The notes under the pieces: model-generated
Database searches by the model: none
What the model saw: only the letters and a program-made list of their open reading frames with translations
Told to the model about the DNA's origin: nothing
Source of the DNA: Ruegeria arenilitoris
GTDB taxonomy: Bacteria > Pseudomonadota > Alphaproteobacteria > Rhodobacterales > Rhodobacteraceae
DNA length: 64,000 nt
Assembly: GCF_013032445.1 (NCBI RefSeq)
Contig: NZ_WQCA01000005.1
Coordinates: forward strand, 1-64,000
Direction: 5' to 3'
Program-made: the position numbers and the translations under genes
Shown: positions 11,172-18,603 of the stretch, piece after piece
How the letters are laid out: every line of letters begins with the position of its first letter
Position numbering within the stretch: position 1 is the first letter of the stretch

Positions 11172-12422
11172 TCACTTGAGGTCGATCTTGGTTTTCCCAG
11201 TATCTTTCCTCAAGGATTGTTCGATTTCGCTCAGAATTACCTCCGAGAGTAACTTCATGGAGATCTGGCAGTGCCGTGTCTCGGCGATATCGAAACGTCC
11301 GGATTCGCCCAACTTGTTGGATGGTCCACCGCCGCCGCAAATCCGAAAATACTTGCAATTCTGGGCGCACATCGCGACGCCCAGATCAATCTCACGTTGC
11401 GTATCGCGAAATCTGGGATCAGCCAAAATATCCGAAAGGCTGTCTTGGAAGACATTTCCGAAAGGTGATCCATCAAAGTTGGCCACTGCGGCCCCGGCCA
11501 ATTCAGGTGAAAACGTGTGAAACCCACCATCGGCATCTATAGTTACAATACGAAATGGCGTATTCTCCTGATGTCGCAGGGCGCGCGGTTTGCCGGAATA
11601 CCGCAGGACTTGTATCATCGCTTCCATTTCTCGTAGACGAGGGCGCCCGGTTCGCAAAGCATGGCCGACCAGTTTGGTCAGAAACTGCTCCATCTCTCTG
11701 TCGTTCGCCGTGTCTAGCGTAGAAGTTGCATTCTCTCCTTCTTGTTCTTCAAAATTCAAACCCAGTTGGCGTGGGTTCAGGTCATCGAAGAAACGGATGA
11801 ACGCATCCTTGTGGCGGAGCGTAGTTTTGGAAACAACGGCAATCACGGTTGGATCCAGCCCTTCGTGGGCTAGTAAGCGATATCCTTTGATGACGGATTT
11901 GAAGGTGCCGATTTGAGATCGTGTCAGGCGATGAGCGTCATGAATGACAGCGGGCCCGTCCATGCTGACACCCACTTTGATCTTGTGATCTCGGAAAAAG
12001 CGACACCACTCTTCGTTCACCAAAACGCCGTTGGTTTGGAATGCGTGGGTGATTTTAGTGTTTTTGCCGAGGGTTTCATTGAGGATGTCGATGGCTCTGG
12101 CATACCAATCACGCGGCAGAACCATCGGTTCGCCCGCATGCCAAACCACCGTCATTTTTTTTGCGGCCAGGCCTGCTCTGGCCATCCAACGGCCAGCCGC
12201 CGCCACGGTTTCGTGCGACATGCGTCGCTTGTCGTCGCGGCTGGGCAGATAACAATAGGTACAGTCGAGGTTGCAAAAGGGTGTGCCTTGCAACACGAGC
12301 AAATCGGTTCGACCGCCGTAACGTTTCCGGTTTACCAGTTCACCCAGTTGCCCCAGTTTGGCCAATCGTTCCAATCTCCCCAGTTGACCCAGTTGTTCCA
12401 GTTGTTCCAGCAGCCGTTGCAC
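11172..12422 (-). CDS. Cyclophane-forming radical SAM/SPASM peptide maturase, GrrM/OscB type
   Basis: A radical SAM enzyme of up to 416 aa. The 4Fe-4S/SAM motif is CNLDCTYC (Cys50, 54, 57) followed by YLP, as in GrrM/OscB, FxsB and related triceptide maturases. The C-terminal SPASM domain has C-x4-C-x5-CGGGGPSNKLGE and a late ET-x2-HC, characteristic of GrrM/OscB. The family joins an aromatic side chain to the residue two positions on, making three-residue cyclophanes. The start is uncertain: the GTG at 12422 has no clear ribosome site and lies inside the core-coding part of the precursor gene, so residues 1-30 are a leucine-rich stretch read from the W-x-N repeats in another frame. TTG or GTG codons just before LLVLQGTPFC are alternatives. 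Confidence 0.85.
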   Translation of the reverse strand: MQRLLEQLEQLGQLGRLERLAKLGQLGELVNRKRYGGRTDLLVLQGTPFCNLDCTYCYLPSRDDKRRMSHETVAAAGRWMARAGLAAKKMTVVWHAGEPMVLPRDWYARAIDILNETLGKNTKITHAFQTNGVLVNEEWCRFFRDHKIKVGVSMDGPAVIHDAHRLTRSQIGTFKSVIKGYRLLAHEGLDPTVIAVVSKTTLRHKDAFIRFFDDLNPRQLGLNFEEQEGENATSTLDTANDREMEQFLTKLVGHALRTGRPRLREMEAMIQVLRYSGKPRALRHQENTPFRIVTIDADGGFHTFSPELAGAAVANFDGSPFGNVFQDSLSDILADPRFRDTQREIDLGVAMCAQNCKYFRICGGGGPSNKLGESGRFDIAETRHCQISMKLLSEVILSEIEQSLRKDTGKTKIDLK

Positions 12423-12622
12423 CAGAGTTGCGAAATCTGCGGACCGTCTTCATCGTTTGAATGATCTTCACCTTCATAAGCTCGCCACGCCTCGGAAATC
12501 TCATCCAACCGATCTATCGCGTCGGCAGGTTGCGTCGACGCTGAGCCAATTCCAACGGTCTGCGCCATCCACAGCATGGCCAGTAGCAGGGGCTTAGATA
12601 TGTTTCGTATCACTCTGGACAC
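12332..12622 (-). CDS. Precursor peptide with W-x-N/D triplet core (candidate triceptide RiPP)
   Basis: A 96-aa peptide. Residues 1-30 look like a signal peptide (basic start, hydrophobic PLLLAMLWMA, small residues at GSAS). Residues 31-66 form an acidic leader or spacer. The end is a core of W-x-N/D triplets: W67-C-N, then after G-C eight in a row (WNN, WNN, WVN, WGD, WND, WPN, WGN, WVN) and a final Trp96. Aromatic-x-Asn/Asp is the cross-link pattern of three-residue cyclophane peptides, and the maturase gene follows at once, so this is a strong candidate substrate. The GTG start has a GGAGG about 9 bp upstream. GrrA/OscA peptides, the usual partners of this maturase type, are glycine-rich; this one is tryptophan-asparagine-rich instead. 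The modification itself is inferred. Confidence 0.85.
   Translation of the reverse strand: MSRVIRNISKPLLLAMLWMAQTVGIGSASTQPADAIDRLDEISEAWRAYEGEDHSNDEDGPQISQLWCNGCWNNWNNWVNWGDWNDWPNWGNWVNW
12335..12424 (-). repeat. Short-period repeat coding the W-x-N/D core
   Basis: This stretch consists of degenerate 9-bp units built on AAC TGG plus one variable codon. Trp codons recur every 9 bp in the precursor frame. In the overlapping maturase frame the same bases give a Leu every third residue (QLG/QLE units). Such a repeat could change length by slippage. Confidence 0.8.
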
Positions 12623-12664
12623 TCAAGATGACCTCCGCATGTGTCGCTGGGCGTGCTTTTGGTA

Positions 12665-12673
12665 AGTATACCA
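12665..12673 (-). promoter_or_regulatory. Possible extended -10 promoter for precursor/maturase pair
   Basis: On the minus strand TGGTATACT fits an extended -10 (TGn plus TATACT). It lies in the 60-bp gap between the STAND gene stop and the precursor start, about 43 bp before the GTG. No good -35 was found. It would allow expression of the peptide apart from the upstream genes. Confidence 0.35.
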
Positions 12674-12682
12674 TAACTTTGA

Positions 12683-15600
12683 TCAATTTTCTCCGCTCTG
12701 ACCCATATGTTCTTTCTCGGCGAGATCACGGAAGGTCCTCAGAAACTCGAGAACAGCATCGACGTCATACGCAACGGGATAGCGCCATACATCTCCACCT
12801 TCGTCCTGGATCAAGAGAATCTCGTGACCCTCGGTTTCCTCAAGTGCCAAATGCTTGGCCGAAATCTCAAACTGTACTGGTCCCGATGCCTCATAACTGT
12901 CCGAGGGTTTCAACCGGTCCTCTTCGCACCTCGCTTTTATTTCGTCAAAATTGCCCGGTGACTTCTGCTGGTTTTCATTCGGAACGACCAAAGTGATCGT
13001 GACCAAGGGGGGTCTGCCTTCGCAGCGTGATGTCAGCACATGAAGCATCATCTTGTGACCGATCTTGTGGACTTCGAGGTCATCCAATGAAAGGTAGACC
13101 GCGCTTTGGTCGTTGAGTGTCAAGTTACTGAAACTGTGCAGGTTCGCCGCGTCACCTTGTGGGACTTTTTTGTTTTTCTCCCGAACAGGTTGGGCCAGTT
13201 CCGGATGAAAGATCACGGCAAACTCTTTTACGCCTTTGTCAGAGCCTTTCAGGTGAGAGTTCTGCATTTTGACACCAATCAACCCATGCGTTCCAACCTT
13301 GATCGTACCTTCTGCGCGTGAGCCGATGTCAGGCCCAAAGGGATTACCGGCGTTGAACGACTCTGGATCTAAGAAAGACGTGTCGATGGAATGCGGAGAT
13401 CCCAATCTGCGCAGCTTCAACCTGTCCTGTTCCTGTTCTTCGTTGTCGCGGATTAAACCATGCACCATGATCACTTCGGGGATCGTTGACGACGCGATAC
13501 CCTTTGAAGGTAGCCTATTCTTTGAAATAACCAGAAACTGGCCAGTGTCTAATTCTTCAAGTTCTGGGTTCGTGCAAACCTGCCCCTTTTGACCCTGTTC
13601 AAACCCCAGGTTTGGTGGCAAATCCCGCGTATTCAACGTTTCACCAGCGTTGCCCGACCCGTCGTTCCGTGCAAATCTGATTCCTGCAGACTTCGTATAG
13701 TGCAAAACGGCTCCGGTATTGCCCAAGCGAATAGTTTGGTCCTTACCGTTGCCGATTTTGATGCAGTCCAGTTTGTGTTCCACCGGGTCACTTACGAGTT
13801 CCTCGAACCGGTTCCAGGACAGAACCTGATAGCCGGTTCCAAACAGCTGGCGCATGCGGCCATCAATCTCTGCCCGCGCGCTCAGGGTGGCGTGTTGCGA
13901 AAAATCTTTCTCCATCCACGGCACCAATCCGAGTAAGGTTTCATTCGCCCATCCCTCACGTTTCATTGCAACCCGATTGCTACGTCCTATGGCGTGCTGG
14001 TTATAGAGACCATATGCGCGATCGAGATGATCCAATGCGTCGCGCATCAAAGCATAGCCTGCCTTCAAGCCCTCGTTCTCACTCCGCAAAATCTCTTTTT
14101 CGCGGTCCGCGGTGTTCCCTTTCAATGCTGCGATCCCAAGCCATCCGATAGTCACGACGGCCGCCGTCGCGACAATCGCCAGCCGCGCTCGTTTTTTCTG
14201 TTCTTTCAGCGTTCGGCGTTGCTCTTTCAATCGCTCTCGAATAGCGCGTGTTGCCTCGGATTTTTCCCGGTCCAGATCGTCGAGCTTGCTTTGCTTTTTT
14301 TCTAGGAAGAGGTCCCGTGCTCGTGCAATATCGCGCTTTCCGAAGGTGCCCGCTGCGTCCTCCTGGTGCTCGCGCGCTTGTTCCTTGCGACGCCGCAGGG
14401 CACGTACTATCCAGTTCAACGAGAAGGTTCTGCGGTAGTGTACGTTGCGGATGAAGTCCGACTTTTTGTCTTCGAACAGTACCGCAAGTTTTGGATAGTC
14501 GGTCTCGATCACCGCGTCCGCATCCAACGTTCGGTTTAACGCGCTGAAAACTTCGGCTTCCCGGTCCACCCAGTCGCGGATTGCGGAATTGCGGATCAGC
14601 GCTTCGTGCGTAACGTCATATTGATGACGCTCGTTAACCTCGCTTCGTACAAGGAACCCGTGCTGCACCAGAACGTCCAAAGCAGCGCTGAGCGCGCGGG
14701 TTGTGGCGTCCTGATCCGGGCCAAAGGACTCTGTTGAGGCCATGCGCTGTTCGACAAGCTCTGTCGGATTAATGAATTCTCGATAAAATCGTTCATTCTC
14801 ATCTTTGGAAGTGATTGCACACAACGCAGCCCTCAGCGCTGCGTCTGCGACTTTCCCCGGTTTTTCGGGTGCTTCCGGCTGCGCTGCGCTCCAGACTTCA
14901 ACAAACTTTTGCTCGGCCTCAACTAGCGCTTCCTTTACGTCGTCTCGCAAAGCGTTCTGGAGCCATTTGCCTTGGACCTTGTGCATATTGGGCCAGGCTG
15001 TTTCCAGATCTTCCATTCGTACCTGAAACGGACGTTGATCCTTATTATCATCCAGATCCCGAATTTTTCTGTACCAAAGGTCCGTAAGGGCATGTTCAAA
15101 CAGAGGGAGGTGATCCAGCGGGTGTTCAAGCCGGTCGCGCAAGGCTTCGACGTCGTCCAGTATGCGTTCCACCACCTCTGGATCGTAGGGCGCGGTTTCG
15201 GTTGTGCGGTCATATCGCACATCCCATTGATCCAAAACCTTTCGGGCAGGTTCATAAATCGCCTGTCGCAACTCGCGGCGGCCCATCATGTCCAGCAGAA
15301 AGACTGACTCGTTGACGATATCGGCAATTCCGGGCACCTGCGAACAGCGATGTAGATCCTCGGCTCGCATGGTGATCAGCAGGAACACACCGGGCGGCTT
15401 TTGCTGATGCACGCAGCGGATCATCGAGAACAGGTCCTCGGCTTCCTGCTTGTTGACATTTGATCGGAAAATCTCTTCGAACTGATCTATCAGCAGTGCA
15501 AGATTTGGTTCGGCGTCCGGTCCCGACGCGCTGTCATCCCGCTCTTTCGATTGCACTGCACGCGTAAGATTTCGAACCCAGCGAAACGCGGAAGTCATTC

Positions 15601-16216
15601 CTGAGTGGAGCGGGGGGGCTTCGGGTTTAGGCTCTTCCCCGCGCGGTAGGCCGACGTCGACCGTCAGGTCATCCCGCATCTGTTTTCGCAACATCGAGAC
15701 GAGACCGTCTTGTGCTGACGCATCTCCAGACCGTTTGAAAAAGTACTCCAGTATCTTGTCTTTGTATGCTGCACTTTTCAGCAGCATTCCAAAAAACTGT
15801 CGGTCGAAAGCAGCCACAAATTGTTCGACCGGATCGGTGCCGGGCCGGAAATCAACCGCAACCCAGGAACCTTGTCTTCCAGCCACGGGAACGGCAGCGG
15901 ACCGGAGATGGTTCAGGACCGCACCACGTACGACTGAAGATTTACCGCAACCGGAACCGCCAATGACAAACACGATCTGAGTCTCGCTCAGGCGTTTGAC
16001 AATCTGCTTTCGCATATGGTCCCGGCCAGACAGCAGAACCGTAGTCTCGTTGTTGAAATACCGAAGGCTGACATAGGGCGAAATGAGCCCATAGCTCTGC
16101 GCGCTTTCTTGTTCGCCATCACCGTCCTGTCCACCATCGACCGCCGCCAAAAACGCATCCCGATACGTTTTGAAGGCATGAAAGGGATCGGGGCTATGCG
16201 GTGACATCTGGCTCAC
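12683..16216 (-). CDS. STAND-type NTPase with membrane anchor (nSTAND1-like)
   Basis: A 1177-aa protein. The NTPase has a Walker A at residues 86-94 (GGSGCGKSS) and a Walker B at 241-248 (LLIDQFEE), followed by a winged-helix part with the HEALIR motif near residue 538. These are hallmarks of the nSTAND1 group. A basic coiled coil covers about 630-677, one membrane helix 679-698, and a large C-terminal domain of about 450 residues is unrecognised, with no WD40 or TPR visible. STAND NTPases sense a trigger and switch or oligomerise. It starts 5 bp after the TIR gene stop (GTG at 16216, or ATG at 16207), so the two are probably co-translated and act together. Confidence 0.8.
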   Translation of the reverse strand: MSQMSPHSPDPFHAFKTYRDAFLAAVDGGQDGDGEQESAQSYGLISPYVSLRYFNNETTVLLSGRDHMRKQIVKRLSETQIVFVIGGSGCGKSSVVRGAVLNHLRSAAVPVAGRQGSWVAVDFRPGTDPVEQFVAAFDRQFFGMLLKSAAYKDKILEYFFKRSGDASAQDGLVSMLRKQMRDDLTVDVGLPRGEEPKPEAPPLHSGMTSAFRWVRNLTRAVQSKERDDSASGPDAEPNLALLIDQFEEIFRSNVNKQEAEDLFSMIRCVHQQKPPGVFLLITMRAEDLHRCSQVPGIADIVNESVFLLDMMGRRELRQAIYEPARKVLDQWDVRYDRTTETAPYDPEVVERILDDVEALRDRLEHPLDHLPLFEHALTDLWYRKIRDLDDNKDQRPFQVRMEDLETAWPNMHKVQGKWLQNALRDDVKEALVEAEQKFVEVWSAAQPEAPEKPGKVADAALRAALCAITSKDENERFYREFINPTELVEQRMASTESFGPDQDATTRALSAALDVLVQHGFLVRSEVNERHQYDVTHEALIRNSAIRDWVDREAEVFSALNRTLDADAVIETDYPKLAVLFEDKKSDFIRNVHYRRTFSLNWIVRALRRRKEQAREHQEDAAGTFGKRDIARARDLFLEKKQSKLDDLDREKSEATRAIRERLKEQRRTLKEQKKRARLAIVATAAVVTIGWLGIAALKGNTADREKEILRSENEGLKAGYALMRDALDHLDRAYGLYNQHAIGRSNRVAMKREGWANETLLGLVPWMEKDFSQHATLSARAEIDGRMRQLFGTGYQVLSWNRFEELVSDPVEHKLDCIKIGNGKDQTIRLGNTGAVLHYTKSAGIRFARNDGSGNAGETLNTRDLPPNLGFEQGQKGQVCTNPELEELDTGQFLVISKNRLPSKGIASSTIPEVIMVHGLIRDNEEQEQDRLKLRRLGSPHSIDTSFLDPESFNAGNPFGPDIGSRAEGTIKVGTHGLIGVKMQNSHLKGSDKGVKEFAVIFHPELAQPVREKNKKVPQGDAANLHSFSNLTLNDQSAVYLSLDDLEVHKIGHKMMLHVLTSRCEGRPPLVTITLVVPNENQQKSPGNFDEIKARCEEDRLKPSDSYEASGPVQFEISAKHLALEETEGHEILLIQDEGGDVWRYPVAYDVDAVLEFLRTFRDLAEKEHMGQSGEN

Positions 16217-16221
16217 AAAGA

Positions 16222-17796
16222 TTAGTGCGGGACGGCGTCTGCATTAATTGAATCCCACCACGCGTTCAGCCTGACACGCAGGTCCTGCACTTCGACGTCT
16301 TTCAACGAGGTTCCTTTTCTGCAGGTCAGTTTGCGCCAAAGCTTGTGTTTTCCCGGAACGCTTTGGGGTAAATCAACGCTGGAATAACTTTGCACCAGCA
16401 CACCGAATACTTCACGGATACGTTCGGGCGCATGCTCCAGAACGGCTTCCTCGTAGATGCTCGCCCGTGTCACGACGTGGTTATAAACACGGCTGTGATT
16501 ATCACGTTCCCAATCATTCAGCCCGTGATCCGTGATGAAGATTACCAGCGGAACACCAGAGGGTTTCTTGTCGGCTATGCTCCGCAGCCTGTCCGCGTTG
16601 CCAAACGTATCGGCTAGGGCAAGGGGAATGGTCAGCGCCTCTAGCGGCGGGGCGACATTCTCATTTGCGGCTGCCGCCTGATTGAAGAAGTTCTCGCGCA
16701 CATTCACAAAAAGTGCTTCGGACCGTAGGGGAACTTCGGGCGGGTCTTCCCACAGCAGGTTGGCCCCGATTGGGGTTTGCAGCACGTCATTCAGAATCTC
16801 GCTCAGTTCGTCCCCATGAACGAACTTGGTGCCGTAAGGTTCTTTCTCCGGTATCGAACCAGTGTCTGAATACCACACAAACTGGCGCGAAATCGGCCCC
16901 GGGGCACCGGATTTTTCGCCGAGGTATTCGTCCACGCGCGTCGCAAGCAAGCGCGACTCGGGCGCGTCTGATGCGGCTTGTACCAGACTGCCGACAAACT
17001 GATCGGCGCCTGGAAGGATAACATCCCGAGGGCGTCCATCGAATGCTTTCATCGCACTGGCGTTCAGATCCGTTCGGACCATTACCTCATGCTTGAGGTC
17101 GACAAGTTCATAGTTTTTGGGAAGGGTGTCGGGCAGAGCATCCATTAGCTTGTCGTAAGCTGCGTATTCATCTTCCTTGCCGTCGGGCCGGGGGCCCAAG
17201 GACCTCACGGCCACCACAAGGTTCTTTCCGTCATGCTGTGTTTCTTCGTCCGGGTCGTCCTGCGCAGGTTCAGCCCGAATTTTCTGAATCCAATTGACGA
17301 TATTTTCGGCAGTCAGCCGCATCGCCTTTTCCGGATCAGGCATCAGGGTCGGCTGCCCACTTTTCAGGAAAATAAGCGGTTCGGTGAATTGGGACAAATC
17401 AAGGTAGGACACATCGCGGAAGTTCTGACCAGCCTCAAGATGCATGGTCGATTCAAGAACTCCGTTCCAGTTCATCAACGAAAAACCGTCAAGAAAGATC
17501 GGGACGATCATCTTGTCAGGTTTCCAGCTGCGCGCCAGCTCAACGGCTTCTTCTTTAGCGATTTTTTCGGCGTAGCTGGCCCCGACTAAAGCGACAAAAA
17601 CATCGCACTCGGCCACTTGCTCTTTTAGGGCGTCCATAAGCTTGGCGCCGGCGGCAACCGGAGTTTCTTTCCAGTCGTTGACGACCGCATCAATATCGTT
17701 CTCAACCGCTTGGCGGAAGAGTTCGGTTTTCAGAAAACGAACGATCGCCGACGTGGTGGCCTCGTTCTCTCCCGTGTAACTGAAGAAGACGCGCAT
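16222..17796 (-). CDS. TIR-domain protein
   Basis: A 524-aa protein. Residues 1-175 resemble a TIR domain: the first strand MRVFFSYTGEN, then DVFVALVGASYAEKIAKEE and a strand MIVPIFLDG. A Glu in the KEEAVELA helix is a candidate for the catalytic Glu of NAD-cleaving TIRs, but this needs a structure. Residues 190-520 form a second, unrecognised region containing VPLVIFITDHGLNDWE. The long C-terminal part and the STAND partner recall FxsC, the TIR-like protein of actinobacterial FxSxx peptide systems. Predicted role: effector or adaptor of the downstream STAND protein. No signal peptide or membrane segment is seen. Confidence 0.7.
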   Translation of the reverse strand: MRVFFSYTGENEATTSAIVRFLKTELFRQAVENDIDAVVNDWKETPVAAGAKLMDALKEQVAECDVFVALVGASYAEKIAKEEAVELARSWKPDKMIVPIFLDGFSLMNWNGVLESTMHLEAGQNFRDVSYLDLSQFTEPLIFLKSGQPTLMPDPEKAMRLTAENIVNWIQKIRAEPAQDDPDEETQHDGKNLVVAVRSLGPRPDGKEDEYAAYDKLMDALPDTLPKNYELVDLKHEVMVRTDLNASAMKAFDGRPRDVILPGADQFVGSLVQAASDAPESRLLATRVDEYLGEKSGAPGPISRQFVWYSDTGSIPEKEPYGTKFVHGDELSEILNDVLQTPIGANLLWEDPPEVPLRSEALFVNVRENFFNQAAAANENVAPPLEALTIPLALADTFGNADRLRSIADKKPSGVPLVIFITDHGLNDWERDNHSRVYNHVVTRASIYEEAVLEHAPERIREVFGVLVQSYSSVDLPQSVPGKHKLWRKLTCRKGTSLKDVEVQDLRVRLNAWWDSINADAVPH

Positions 17797-17816
17797 AGCC
17801 GTTCATCGCAATGATT

Positions 17817-17828
17817 TATTGATCAATA
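17817..17828. promoter_or_regulatory. Perfect palindrome upstream of TIR gene
   Basis: TATTGATCAATA, a perfect 12-bp palindrome, lies about 20 bp before the TIR start in a 145-bp AT-rich gap. TTGACA-like and TTGACT-like hexamers occur upstream on the minus strand. It is a candidate operator or promoter element for the TIR-STAND genes. Confidence 0.35.
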
Positions 17829-17941
17829 TCAGTATTATGTTGTGTCAAAAGGTGACGTAAAGTCAAGCTTTATGCGTTAATTGGTGCGCAGGGCGACTGA
17901 CGCCAACTTTGCTCATTCCGCCTTGGTATGTGCGCAGCGGG

Positions 17942-18382
17942 TCAAAGCAGCGCCGCACCCAGCAGCAATATGTATAGGCAGGCGAATGCCATCGGGATCA
18001 TTCCTTCCAGCTTATGGAAGTCGCGCCGCCGATTGGATTCCAAATGCGCCCACTCGTCGGTGAAAACCTTCTGGTCCATGTTCACTTCCATTTCCTGCAA
18101 AACAGTAAACTTGGCTGCATTGAGTTGACCGTAACTGCGTAACAGCAGTTGCCACGCGATACAGATCAGAATTCCCGCCAACGGAATTGCCCATTGCCAG
18201 GTAAGCCGACTCGCATCATCCACGCTTGCTTTTCCGCTGGACAGGTACCCGTATAGCGAAATAACGGCACTGTTTACGCTCAGCATCCAGACATTCGCGG
18301 TGTTGCGACGATCACTGACTTTCTCGGCTGTCGCCAAGTACAGCTTATAGAGTTCAAAAGTCTCCTTTGTTTCATCCGTCAT
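17942..18382 (-). CDS. RipA-like small membrane protein
   Basis: A 146-aa protein with membrane segments at about residues 31-48, 63-82 and 128-146. The pattern LYKLYLATAEKVSDRRNTAN, then CIAWQLLLRSYGQLNAAKF, then EW and a C-terminal IP-x-hydrophobic helix fits the RipA family of small oligomeric membrane proteins (named from Francisella). The biochemical role of the family is not established to my knowledge. It is upstream of and co-oriented with the TIR-STAND pair, with a 145-bp gap. In this setting it may be the membrane effector or sensor of the system, which is inference. Confidence 0.65.
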   Translation of the reverse strand: MTDETKETFELYKLYLATAEKVSDRRNTANVWMLSVNSAVISLYGYLSSGKASVDDASRLTWQWAIPLAGILICIAWQLLLRSYGQLNAAKFTVLQEMEVNMDQKVFTDEWAHLESNRRRDFHKLEGMIPMAFACLYILLLGAALL

Positions 18383-18414
18383 TGGCGGAACTCATTTCCT
18401 TGAATTGAAATTTA

Positions 18415-18426
18415 GAATTGCAATTC
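18415..18426. promoter_or_regulatory. Perfect palindrome upstream of RipA-like gene
   Basis: GAATTGCAATTC is a perfect 12-bp palindrome about 33 bp before the start. A further GAATTG occurs at 18402-18407. It is a possible operator; nearby AT-rich hexamers could be promoter elements. Confidence 0.35.
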
Positions 18427-18603
18427 AGGTATCCTAACACAGTAGGTGGCTCTGTAGGAAAAACTTACATCGATCCGAAGCTCATCGACCTTTGTGGAAA
18501 AATCAAACTTCGACTGCGTGAAGCCCAAAGGACGATTTATGGAATGGTTGCGCTGACGTCAGACACGTAGCTGATCAGGTGTCGGCTGGCGAGTGTTTTG
18601 ACT

